Source of the DNA: Mycobacterium avium subsp. avium
GTDB lineage: Bacteria > Actinomycetota > Actinomycetes > Mycobacteriales > Mycobacteriaceae
Assembly: GCF_009741445.1 (NCBI RefSeq)
Contig: NZ_CP046507.1
Span: 2,418,001 to 2,482,000, forward strand
Length of the DNA: 64,000 nt
Direction of reading: 5' to 3'
Part shown: in pieces, positions 16,225 through 24,278 of the stretch
Layout of the letters: each line of letters opens with the position of its first letter
Position numbering within the stretch: position 1 is the first letter of the stretch
The notes under the pieces: generated by a model
Database searches by the model: none
Seen by the model: only the letters and a program-made list of their open reading frames with translations
Told to the model about the DNA's origin: nothing
Program-made: the position numbers and the translations under genes

Positions 16225-16968
16225 GTGCGCCGATTAGCCGCAACACTCGCCGCCGCCGGAATGCTCGTCGCCGGCTGCGGCGCCGGCAATCACGGCGCCG
16301 CCTCCTCGTCGACGGCCACCGGCAGCACGGCCTCACCCAAGACGCCGCTGGCTCGGGGCGCGCTGCCCGACCTGATGCTCAGCCCCAACGACATCGACAC
16401 CGCGCTGGGCGTGACCGGGACGACGAGCGATCCCCCGTTCACCGCCCTCGGAGAAGACCCCGTCCGGCGCACCGATTACACATTCCCCGCCGAATGCAAA
16501 TACACCACGCACGCCGGCCTGGCATCCGAATACGCCGGCAGCGGCAGCACCGCGGTCTACGGCTACCACGATCTGGCGCCCACCCCCGCGGGCGCCAATC
16601 AACTGGAAAGCCCTGAGGTGTACCAATTTGTCGTGCTGTTTCCCTCCCCCGAGCAGGCGAGCGCCTTCCTGTCCGCCTCGTCTGCGCGTTGGCCCGCGTG
16701 CGCCAATCGCCAGGACACGGTTCCCGCCGACGGCACCAACCCGGAACTGCGTTGGAAGGTGGGGCCGGTAACCAACGCCAACGGGATGCTGAGCAGCCAG
16801 GTGACCGTGACCGTCAACGGCAACGGCGTGAACGTGACGATGCCCTGTCAGCGTGCGCTGACCGCCCGCAACAACATCGTCATCGACGTCGACGCGTGCC
16901 GCAAAGATGTCGGCGACCTCGGCATCGACATTGCCAAACAGATCGCCGGAAAGGTCGACAAACAGTAG
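16225..16968 (+). CDS. lipoprotein with PknH-type extracellular sensor domain
   Basis: This is a 247-residue lipoprotein precursor. A short basic start and hydrophobic stretch end in the lipobox LVAGC (Cys19), followed by a Ser/Thr-rich linker. The rest is the globular fold of the extracellular sensor domain of the Ser/Thr kinase PknH (the PknH_C-like family, which includes several Lpp/Lpq lipoproteins). Four cysteines, in PAECKYT, WPACANR, TMPCQRA and DVDACRK, match the two conserved disulfides. It is expected on the outer face of the membrane. The ligand is unknown. The GTG at 16225 follows AAGGGCA. Confidence 0.82.
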   Translation: MRRLAATLAAAGMLVAGCGAGNHGAASSSTATGSTASPKTPLARGALPDLMLSPNDIDTALGVTGTTSDPPFTALGEDPVRRTDYTFPAECKYTTHAGLASEYAGSGSTAVYGYHDLAPTPAGANQLESPEVYQFVVLFPSPEQASAFLSASSARWPACANRQDTVPADGTNPELRWKVGPVTNANGMLSSQVTVTVNGNGVNVTMPCQRALTARNNIVIDVDACRKDVGDLGIDIAKQIAGKVDKQ

Positions 16969-17136
16969 CGGCGACCCCAATAGCCTTCTGCCGTTTACCT
17001 ATTGGTGGTAGCCATCCACCGCGACCGCGGCGTACGCTCTGGCGGCCCGGCCACATTGACGCGGTAGCCGCCAGCACGGCCTGGATTCGGGGTAGGTTGT
17101 CGGCGGGTTCGGTCGTACCGCCTTGAGGAGGGATAC

Positions 17137-18459
17137 GTGGGCACATCGGAGGACAAGGCCCCCGGGCAGCCGGTCATCCATCTCTCGCAACTGCTGCGGG
17201 CGCCGGTGCTGGCGCGCTCGGGCGAAACGGTGGGCCGGGTCGAGGACGTGATCGTGCGGCTGCGCGGAGCCGACGAGTACCCGCTGGTGACCGGGATCGT
17301 GGCCGGCGTCGGCGGGCGGCGGGTGTTCGTCGGCGACAAATCGATTCACGAATACTCCGCGGATCGAGTCCTGTTGACCAAGAACAAGATTGACCTTCGC
17401 GGCTTCGAACGCCGGGAAGGCGAGGTGTTGTTGCGCACCGACGTGTTGGGCCACCGGCTGATCGACGTGGCCACCGTCGAGCTGGTGCGCGCCTACGACA
17501 TCGAACTCGAGCAGACCGCCGCCGGCTGGATGGTCGCCCGGCTGGACACCCGCCGTCCGCCCCGGTTGTTCGGGCTGATCAAGCACTCCGGGGGCCACGC
17601 GTCGCGCGACTGGAAGGCGTTCGAGCCGCTGATCGGCCACGCCCGCTCCGATGCGGTGCGCCGGCTTTCGGACCGGTTCGGCGAGCTCAAGGCCGCCGAG
17701 ATCGCGGACCTGCTGGAAGAAGCCGACAAGGCCGAGGGCGGCGAGATCCTGGACCGGGTGCACAGCGACCCCGAACTGGAAGCCGACGTCTTCGAAGAGC
17801 TGGACCCGGAGAAGGCCAGCCGGCTGCTCGACGAGATGCCCGATGACGAGGTCGCCGCGTTGCTGGGGCGGATGCGCGCCGACGACGCCGCCGACGCGAT
17901 CGTCGATCTGCGCCAGTCGCGGCGCCGCCGCGTGCTCGACCTGATGCCCGCCCCGCAACGCACCAAGGTCATCACGTTGATGGGTTTCAACCCCGAAAGC
18001 GCCGGCGGGCTGATGAACGTCGACTCGGTCTCCTGCGCGGCCAGCGCCACGGCGGCCGAGGCGCTGGCGTTGATCGCCTCCTCGCACAGCATTCAGCCCG
18101 AGGCGCTGATCAAGGTGCACGTGCTCGACGAGGACCGCCGGCTCGACGGCGTCGTTTCGGTGATCACCCTGCTACAGGTCGATCCCTCCGAAACCCTTGA
18201 GCGGCTGATGGATTCCGATCCGGTGCGGGTCAACGCCGACGCCGACCTGACCGACATCGCGTTGCTGATGGCCGATTTCAACCTCTACTCGATCCCCGTC
18301 GTCGACGAGCAGGACCACCTGCTCGGCGTGGTGACCGTCGACGACGTGCTGGAGGCCACCATCCCCGAAGACTGGCGCCGCCGAGAGCCCGCGCCCCGCC
18401 CGATTCGCGAAATCACCACCGCTGAGGACCGCCCGCTGCCCGGAGGTAACGCACCGTGA
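17137..18459 (+). CDS. soluble MgtE-N/CBS-domain regulator with PRC-like N-terminus
   Basis: This is a 440-residue protein without membrane segments. Residues about 10-160 contain two PRC-barrel-like parts (VGRVEDVIVRLRG, VGGRRVFVGDKS). Residues about 165-290 match the MgtE N-terminal superhelix, including ELDPEKASRLLDEMPDDEVAALLGRM. Residues about 295-415 form a CBS pair (FNPESAGGLMNVD, MADFNLYSIPVVDEQDHLLGVVTVDDVLE). In MgtE channels the N and CBS domains bind Mg2+ and gate the pore, but here the pore domain is missing. The last codons overlap the start of an NRAMP-like transporter (GTGA), so the protein probably gates or senses for that transporter on the cytoplasmic side. AGGAGG precedes the GTG start. 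Confidence 0.88.
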   Translation: MGTSEDKAPGQPVIHLSQLLRAPVLARSGETVGRVEDVIVRLRGADEYPLVTGIVAGVGGRRVFVGDKSIHEYSADRVLLTKNKIDLRGFERREGEVLLRTDVLGHRLIDVATVELVRAYDIELEQTAAGWMVARLDTRRPPRLFGLIKHSGGHASRDWKAFEPLIGHARSDAVRRLSDRFGELKAAEIADLLEEADKAEGGEILDRVHSDPELEADVFEELDPEKASRLLDEMPDDEVAALLGRMRADDAADAIVDLRQSRRRRVLDLMPAPQRTKVITLMGFNPESAGGLMNVDSVSCAASATAAEALALIASSHSIQPEALIKVHVLDEDRRLDGVVSVITLLQVDPSETLERLMDSDPVRVNADADLTDIALLMADFNLYSIPVVDEQDHLLGVVTVDDVLEATIPEDWRRREPAPRPIREITTAEDRPLPGGNAP

Positions 18460-20111
18460 GCTCAGGCGGCGAGAACACCCGCCGCGCCGAGCCGGTGGAA
18501 CCCCGGGGCACGGCAGTGCTCGACAGCGCGCATTTGGGCGACATCGAGGGCGCGTTCGGCCGCATCCGGGTCGGCGAGACCGAACACGCCCGAACCTGGA
18601 AGACACGGCTGCTGACCCTGCTCGCCATCGTCGGCCCGGGCATCATCGTGATGGTCGGCGACAACGACGCGGGCGGGGTGGCCACCTACGCCCAAGCCGG
18701 CCAGAACTACGGCTACTCGCTGCTGTGGGTGTTGCTGCTGCTGGTACCCGTGCTCATCGTCAACCAGGAGATGGTGGTGCGCCTCGGCGCGGTCACCGGG
18801 GTGGGGCACGCGCGGCTGATCAACGAGCGCTTCGGCCGGGGCTGGGGCTGGTTCTCGGTCGGCGACCTGTTCTTGCTCAATTTCTTGACCATCGTCACCG
18901 AGTTCATCGGCATCAGCCTGGCCGCCGAGTACATCGGCGTCTCGAAATACGTTGTGGTGCCGGTGTCGGCGGTGGCACTGGTAGCGATCATGGCCAGCGG
19001 CAGCTTCCGCCGGTGGGAGCGGGCCATGTTCATTTTCATCGCGATCACCCTGCTGCAGATCCCCATGCTGCTGATGTCGCACCCGCAGTGGGGACGCGCC
19101 GCGAAGTCCTTTGTGGTGCCCAGCATTTCGGGTGGGGTCAGCTCGGACGCGGTGCTGCTGATCATCGCCATCGTGGGCACCACGGTGGCGCCGTGGCAGT
19201 TGTTCTTCCAGCAGTCCAATGTGGTCGACAAGCGCATCACGCCCCGGTTCATGGGTTACGAGCGCGCGGACACCGTGTTGGGCGCGTTCGTCGTGGTGAT
19301 CGGCGCCGCGGCGCTGGTGATGACCGGTGACTGGGCAGCCCGCTCCACCGACACCGTGGGTGGCTTCACCGACGCCGGCGCGACCGCGCACCTGCTGGGC
19401 CAACACCGTCAGGTGCTCGGCTCGATCTTCGCCATCGTGCTGATGGACGCCTCGATCATCGGCGCCGCCGCGGTCACCCTGGCCACCAGCTACGCCTTCG
19501 GTGACGTGTTCGGGCTGAAGCATTCGCTGCATCGCGGCTTCGCCGACGCCAAACAGTTCTATCTGTCCTACACCGCGATGGTGGTGGTGGCCGCGGCCAT
19601 CGTGCTGATCCCGGGCGCTCCGCTGGGGTTGATCACCACCGCGGTGCAGGCCCTCGCCGGTCTGCTGCTGCCCAGCGCCAGCGTCTTTCTGCTGTTGCTG
19701 TGCAATGACCGAGAAGTGTTGGGGCCGTGGGTCAATCGCGCCTGGCTGAACTGGGTCGCCGGATTGATCGTCGGCACTTTGCTGCTGCTGTCCGGGATCT
19801 TGATGGCCACCACCTTGTTCCCCGACCTCAACGTCGTCGCCGTCGCCGGCTATCTGACGCTGGCGTTGATCATCCTGGCGGCCGGTGCGGCCCCGGTGCT
19901 GCGCTGGCTGGCCCGTCGTCAGCCCGCGCGACCCGGCCCGCGGCTTCCGGCGCGCGGCGTCGACCGCAGCACCTGGCGGATGCCGCCGCTGACGCTGCTC
20001 GAGCCGGTCACCTGGTCGCCCGGAACCCGGCTGGCGATGATCGCCCTGCGCGGCTACCTGGTCGTCGGCGCGTTGCTGCTGGTGGTCAAGGCGATTCAGC
20101 TCAGCCGCTGA
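18456..20111 (+). CDS. NRAMP-related divalent metal transporter, probable Mg2+-type
   Basis: This is a 551-residue membrane protein with a soluble N-terminus of about 50 residues and about 11 helices of the LeuT/NRAMP fold. The metal-site motifs are altered. Helix 1 has D71-A-G-G in place of DPGN, losing the Pro and the Asn. Helix 6 has A245-P-W in place of MPH, losing the Met that selects transition metals. These are the kind of changes reported for NRAMP-related magnesium transporters, and a Mg2+ role is also suggested by the overlapping MgtE-N/CBS gene. Direct Mg2+ transport is inferred. It overlaps the upstream gene by GTGA, and its 3' end overlaps the convergent LLM gene by 11 bp. Confidence 0.88.
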   Translation: MSSGGENTRRAEPVEPRGTAVLDSAHLGDIEGAFGRIRVGETEHARTWKTRLLTLLAIVGPGIIVMVGDNDAGGVATYAQAGQNYGYSLLWVLLLLVPVLIVNQEMVVRLGAVTGVGHARLINERFGRGWGWFSVGDLFLLNFLTIVTEFIGISLAAEYIGVSKYVVVPVSAVALVAIMASGSFRRWERAMFIFIAITLLQIPMLLMSHPQWGRAAKSFVVPSISGGVSSDAVLLIIAIVGTTVAPWQLFFQQSNVVDKRITPRFMGYERADTVLGAFVVVIGAAALVMTGDWAARSTDTVGGFTDAGATAHLLGQHRQVLGSIFAIVLMDASIIGAAAVTLATSYAFGDVFGLKHSLHRGFADAKQFYLSYTAMVVVAAAIVLIPGAPLGLITTAVQALAGLLLPSASVFLLLLCNDREVLGPWVNRAWLNWVAGLIVGTLLLLSGILMATTLFPDLNVVAVAGYLTLALIILAAGAAPVLRWLARRQPARPGPRLPARGVDRSTWRMPPLTLLEPVTWSPGTRLAMIALRGYLVVGALLLVVKAIQLSR

Positions 20112-21126
20112 CCGCGTGCTGTATCCGGCGGGCCACCTCGCCGTACCGCTCGAAGCGCTCCGGGTCAGCCGCCGAGTTGTACATGACCAGACGTGTTGCG
20201 GTGCCGGAGTATTTCTCGATCAGCGCGTCGGCCAACCCGTCCCACGTCGACTCGGTGGCGAAGACGGCGATGTGGTCGTCGCTGACCTGGGCGGCCATCC
20301 CGGCGTAGTCGCCGGCCTTCTGCTTCTCGCGGATGCGGGCGGTGGTGCCCTCGAACCCGGCTTCGTCCCAGATGAACGCGTAGTTCGGCGTGCTGCCGTA
20401 GAAGGCCATGCTGGCCCGCACGGCTTCGCGCTGTTGGTCGCGCTCCTCGTCGCTGTCCCCGACGATCGTCATTACCGGCACGATGATCGCGATGTCCGAC
20501 GGTGAGCGTCCCGCCTTGGCCGCGCCCTCGGCGACCGTCGGCAGGACGTGACGGGCGAGGTAGCCCGGTTCGCCGATCGGATGGACGTGCACGCCGTCGG
20601 CCACTTCGCCCGCCATCCGCAGCATCCACGGATTCACCGCCGCGATATCGACTTTGGGGTCGGGCGCGTCGATGGGTCCCGGGCTCCACTGCGGGGTGAT
20701 GAAGTCGAGGTCGTAGAAGTCGCCGTGGTGCTCGAGCGTGCCGGACCGAAACGCCGCGAAGCACGCCTTGACGGCGAGCAGGTAGTCGCGCAGCCGGGGG
20801 CCGGGCCGCTCGAAGGCCGCGCCGTAGCGCCGGACCACGTGGGTACGCACCTGGGTACCCAACCCCAGCCGGAAGCGGCCCTTGGTGGCTTCCTGCAGTT
20901 CCCACGCCACCGCGGCGGTGACGAAGGGGCTGCGCGGGAATGCCACCGCGACGCCGGTGGACAGCTCGAGCCCGGGCGCGGCCTGCGACGCCACGGCGGC
21001 GTTCAGGTAGGCGGTGCGGCCCGTCTCGGTGAACAACAGCCCGGAGAACCCGGCGGATTGGGTTCGCCGGGCCAGGTCGCCGATCTGGCCGAGCGGCTGC
21101 GGAACGGTCATCGCGTCGACGTGCAT
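20101..21126 (-). CDS. LLM-class F420-dependent oxidoreductase
   Basis: This is a 341-residue luciferase-like TIM-barrel protein of the mycobacterial F420-dependent type. It has GFSGLLFTETGRTAYLNAAVA near the start, the GVAVAFPRSPFVTAAVAWELQEATKGRFRLGLG cofactor region (about 57-90), and AAVNPWMLRMAGEVADGVHVHP (about 163-185), typical of members that use F420. The substrate is unknown. The ATG at 21126 is used. Its 3' end runs 11 bp into the transporter gene on the other strand, so no terminator fits between them. Confidence 0.86.
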   Translation of the reverse strand: MHVDAMTVPQPLGQIGDLARRTQSAGFSGLLFTETGRTAYLNAAVASQAAPGLELSTGVAVAFPRSPFVTAAVAWELQEATKGRFRLGLGTQVRTHVVRRYGAAFERPGPRLRDYLLAVKACFAAFRSGTLEHHGDFYDLDFITPQWSPGPIDAPDPKVDIAAVNPWMLRMAGEVADGVHVHPIGEPGYLARHVLPTVAEGAAKAGRSPSDIAIIVPVMTIVGDSDEERDQQREAVRASMAFYGSTPNYAFIWDEAGFEGTTARIREKQKAGDYAGMAAQVSDDHIAVFATESTWDGLADALIEKYSGTATRLVMYNSAADPERFERYGEVARRIQHAVSG

Positions 21127-21226
21127 GGTGGGAGCGTACGCGGCACGTCACGGCCGTCTCGCGACGGCGGCGGTGGGTCACCCAATCAGGTTGGCGCCCA
21201 TCATGTTCGGTCTCCGGGAGCCGGAT

Positions 21227-21442
21227 TCAGCGCCGTTCGGGCCGTCGACTCACCGGGGCGGTGAAGCCCTCGGTGTCATCGAAGAACGCCCACTGCCCGT
21301 CGTCGTTGACCTCCATCCGCCAACCCAGCTCGGTGCTGCCGCCGACCGAGTGGACGAACCAGGCGTGTGCGGCCTCGGCGTCGGCGAAATTCTGCGTCGC
21401 GACCACCCGCCCGTGCGGGTCGATCACGCGGAACTCGGCCAT
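21227..21442 (-). CDS. small conserved hypothetical protein
   Basis: This is a 71-residue soluble protein with an N-terminal half FRVIDPHGRVVATQNFADAEAAHAWF and a C-terminal part rich in acidic and aromatic residues (MEVNDDGQWAFFDD). It looks like a compact alpha/beta domain without cysteines. It lies between an LLM oxidoreductase gene and htpG on the same strand, about 70 nt after the htpG stop. No function is recognised. Confidence 0.6.
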   Translation of the reverse strand: MAEFRVIDPHGRVVATQNFADAEAAHAWFVHSVGGSTELGWRMEVNDDGQWAFFDDTEGFTAPVSRRPERR

Positions 21443-21511
21443 GGGACTTAAAGTATCCCTGCCCGGCGCTTTTCAATCCCCGAATTCGCCGATTTGCTGC
21501 GCGGCCCGGGG

Positions 21512-23446
21512 CTACAGGGTGCGGGCCAACCGGTCGGCCAGTATCTCGGCGAACCGGGCCGGGTCGTCGAGGGCGCCTCCCTCGGCCAGAAGCGCTGTGC
21601 CGTAAAGCAATTCCGCGGTCTCGGCGACGGACGGATCGTCGGCGCGGTCCTGGTGGGCTTGGCGCAGGCCGGTGACCAGTGGGTGCTTGGGATTGAGTTC
21701 CAGTATTCGCTTGCCCACCGGAATGTCCTGCCCGGAGGCGCGGTAGAGCCGGGCCAGCGCCGGTGTGATGCCGAAGGCGTCGGTGATCAGGCAGGCCGGC
21801 GAGTCGGTCAGCCGGTTGGACAGCCGGACCTCCTTGACGTGGTCGGACAGGGTGTCCTTCAGCCAGGCGAGCAGATCGGCGAATTCCTTCTGCTGCTCTT
21901 CCCGCTCGGCCTGGCTCTCCTCGCCCTCGGCGCTCAGGTCCACCTCGCCCTTGGCGATTGACTGCAGCGGCTTGCCGTCGAACTCGGTGACGGTTCCCAC
22001 CCAGACCTCGTCGACCGGGTCGGTGAGCAGCAACACCTCGTAGCCCTTGGCCTTGAACGCCTCCAGATGCGGCGACTTGAGGATCTGCTGGCGCGTCTCG
22101 CCGGTGGCGTAGAAGATCTGCGTCTGCCCTTCCTTCATCCGCTCGACGTACTGGGCCAGCGTGGTGGCCTCCTCCTCGCTGTGCGTCGAGGCGAAGGAGC
22201 AGAGCTGCAGCAGCGTCTCCTGGTTGTCGAAGTCCGACAGCAGACCCTCCTTGACCACCCGGCCGAACTGGGTCCAGAAGGTCCGGTAGTCGTCGGGCCG
22301 CTCGGATTGCAACTCCTTGATGGTGGACAGAACCTTCTTGGTCAGCCGCCGCCGGATGGCCTTGATCTGCCGGTCCTGTTGCAGGATCTCGCGGGACACG
22401 TTGAGCGACATGTCCTGTGCGTCAACAACACCCTTGACGAAACGCAGGTATTCGGGCATCAGCTGGTCGCAGTCACCCATGATGAACACCCGCTTGACGT
22501 AGAGCTGGATGCCGGTGTGCGCGTCCCGGTTGAACAGGTCGAACGGGGCGTGGGACGGGATGAACAGCAGCGCCTGGTACTCGAAGGTGCCCTCGGCCTT
22601 CATCGCGATGACCTCGAGCGGGTCGTCCCAGGCGTGCGCGATGTGCTTGTAGAACTCCTTGTACTCCTCCTCGGAGACCTCGTCCTTGGGCCGGGCCCAC
22701 AGGGCCTTCATCGAGTTGAGGGTCTCGACCTCCCGGGTGACGGTCTCCTCGCCGCCCTCTTCGGTGGCCGGCGTGCGCCGCTCCACCTCCATCCGGATGG
22801 GCCAGGCGATGAAGTCGGAGTACTTCTTGACCAGGCTCTTGATCTTGAACTCCGAGGTGTAGTCGTGCAGCTCGTCCTCGGTGTCCTCGGGCTTCAGATG
22901 CAGGGTGACCGAGGTTCCCTGCGGGGCGTTCTCGACCGATTCGATGGTGTAGGTGCCCTCGCCGCTCGACTCCCACTTGGTGGCCTCGCTCTCGCCGGCC
23001 TTGCGGGTGAGCAGTTCGACCTTGTCGGCCACCATGAAGCTGGAGTAGAAGCCGATGCCGAACTGGCCGATGAGTTCCTCTGAGGCGGCTTCGTTCTGGG
23101 CGTTCTTGGCTTCGCGGAGTTGTTGGCGCAGTTCGGCGGTGCCCGACTTGGCCAGGGTGCCGATCAGGTCGACCACCTCGGCGCGGGTCATGCCGATGCC
23201 GTTGTCGCGGATGGTCAGGGTGCGCGCATCCTTGTCCACCTCGATCTGGATGTGCAGGTCGGAGGTGTCGACGTCGAGGTCCTTGTTGCGGAAGGCTTCC
23301 AGCCGCAGCTTGTCCAGTGCGTCGGAAGCGTTCGAGATCAACTCCCGCAGGAACGAGTCCTTGTTGGAGTAGACGGAGTGGACCATCAGATCCAGCAGTT
23401 GCCGAGCCTCGGCTTGAAACTCCAACTGCTCGACGCGCGCGTTCAT
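21512..23446 (-). CDS. htpG: Hsp90-family molecular chaperone HtpG
   Basis: This 644-residue chaperone closely resembles M. tuberculosis HtpG (Rv2299c) from memory. The N-terminal GHKL ATPase domain shows RELISNASDALDKLR (about 28-42), DNGIGM (about 78-83) and GQFGIGFYSSFMV (about 120-132), the nucleotide-binding motifs. The middle domain includes FIPSHAPFDLF and NVSREILQQDR. The C-terminal dimerisation domain follows. It assists folding of client proteins in the cytoplasm, usually with the DnaK system. The ATG at 23446 is preferred to an in-frame upstream start at 23464 because AAGGGG precedes it and the homologue starts at MNAxVEQLEF. No CIRCE or HAIR element is evident upstream. Confidence 0.97.
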   Translation of the reverse strand: MNARVEQLEFQAEARQLLDLMVHSVYSNKDSFLRELISNASDALDKLRLEAFRNKDLDVDTSDLHIQIEVDKDARTLTIRDNGIGMTRAEVVDLIGTLAKSGTAELRQQLREAKNAQNEAASEELIGQFGIGFYSSFMVADKVELLTRKAGESEATKWESSGEGTYTIESVENAPQGTSVTLHLKPEDTEDELHDYTSEFKIKSLVKKYSDFIAWPIRMEVERRTPATEEGGEETVTREVETLNSMKALWARPKDEVSEEEYKEFYKHIAHAWDDPLEVIAMKAEGTFEYQALLFIPSHAPFDLFNRDAHTGIQLYVKRVFIMGDCDQLMPEYLRFVKGVVDAQDMSLNVSREILQQDRQIKAIRRRLTKKVLSTIKELQSERPDDYRTFWTQFGRVVKEGLLSDFDNQETLLQLCSFASTHSEEEATTLAQYVERMKEGQTQIFYATGETRQQILKSPHLEAFKAKGYEVLLLTDPVDEVWVGTVTEFDGKPLQSIAKGEVDLSAEGEESQAEREEQQKEFADLLAWLKDTLSDHVKEVRLSNRLTDSPACLITDAFGITPALARLYRASGQDIPVGKRILELNPKHPLVTGLRQAHQDRADDPSVAETAELLYGTALLAEGGALDDPARFAEILADRLARTL

Positions 23447-23530
23447 GGCATTCCCCTTCGACAACTTGACGTTTCAAATTTACCGAGTAATCGATGGTCG
23501 CCGCCCGGGGGCTGGCCCTACGCTGAACCC

Positions 23531-24151
23531 ATGTCTGTTGCTCGACGGGAACGCGCCGCCCTGGTGGAAACTCTGCGTGGCGTCGGCCCGGATGCGCCCA
23601 CCCTGTGCGAGGGCTGGACGACGCGGGACCTGGCCGCGCACCTGGTGATCCGGGAGTATCGGCCCGACGCGACGCCGGGCATCATGATCCCGTTCTTGGC
23701 CTCGCACACCGCCAAGGTGCAGAGCCAGGTCACTGCGCAGAACGACTGGGACGAGTTGCTGGACAAGGTCGCCGCCGGCCCGCCGGTCTACTCCCCGTTC
23801 AAGTTGCTGGACCCGGTCGCCAATGTGGGCGAGATGTTCATCCACCACGAGGATGTGCGACGCGCCCAGCCGGATTGGACGCCGCGTGCGCTGGAGCCGG
23901 CGCTGGCCCGCACGCTGCGACGCACCCTGCCGCTGATGGCCCGGCTCACCCTGGCCAAAGTGCCCGCCCGGGTGGCGTTGCGCACCCCGGAGGGCAAGAC
24001 CGTGCTCACCGCCGGGCGGGGCCCGGCGGTCACGGTGACCGGGGCGCCCGAGGAGCTGCTGCTGTTCGCCGTGGGGCGAGCCGCCCGGGTCGACTTCGAG
24101 GGTGACGCGGCGGCGGTGCAGGCGGTCCGCGACGCCCCCAAGGGCCTCTAG
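23531..24151 (+). CDS. TIGR03085-type metal-binding protein (maleylpyruvate isomerase-like N domain)
   Basis: This is a 206-residue protein related to mycothiol-dependent maleylpyruvate isomerases and DinB-like four-helix bundles. The N-terminal helix pair ends with GWTTRDLAAHLVIRE, and the FIHHEDVRRAQ segment (about 99-109) supplies metal ligands with the His of AAHL. A C-terminal beta domain (about 140-200, with TVTGAPEELLLFAVGR) resembles an SCP2-like half. It may be a thiol-linked enzyme in the cytoplasm; the substrate is unknown. The ATG at 23531 is divergent from htpG. Confidence 0.75.
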   Translation: MSVARRERAALVETLRGVGPDAPTLCEGWTTRDLAAHLVIREYRPDATPGIMIPFLASHTAKVQSQVTAQNDWDELLDKVAAGPPVYSPFKLLDPVANVGEMFIHHEDVRRAQPDWTPRALEPALARTLRRTLPLMARLTLAKVPARVALRTPEGKTVLTAGRGPAVTVTGAPEELLLFAVGRAARVDFEGDAAAVQAVRDAPKGL

Positions 24152-24190
24152 CCGTCCGCACCCGTCCGCGCATGTCCGCGTCTGTCCGCG
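24151..24190. repeat. four GTCCGC hexamers at exact 10-bp spacing
   Basis: GTCCGC begins at 24154, 24164, 24174 and 24184, once per helical turn, immediately before a 14-bp-stem hairpin. Being in phase on one DNA face, it could be a protein-binding array, or simply a slipped repeat. Confidence 0.7.
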
Positions 24191-24193
24191 CTC

Positions 24194-24239
24194 GTAACGC
24201 CACGGCGGAAATCCGGGCGAAATCTCGCCGTGGCGTTAC
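24194..24239. terminator. 14-bp perfect-stem hairpin
   Basis: GTAACGCCACGGCG (24194-24207) pairs perfectly with its complement at 24226-24239 around an 18-nt loop. It lies between the TIGR03085 gene and the convergent acyl-CoA ligase gene, so it can terminate both. Confidence 0.7.
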
Positions 24240-24278
24240 ATCCGCGCGAATAAGCGTGCCGGGCCCAGGCGTCCAGCA

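Noticed and set aside
16969..17136. M-box (ykoK) magnesium riboswitch before the MgtE-N/CBS gene
   Set aside because: The conserved M-box blocks could not be found in the 168-nt leader; only an ordinary GC-rich sequence and ribosome site are seen.
18456..20111. Classical MntH (Mn2+/Fe2+) NRAMP transporter
   Set aside because: The DPGN Asn and Pro and the MPH Met and His are all replaced, so the transition-metal site is not conserved; a Mg2+-type relative fits better.
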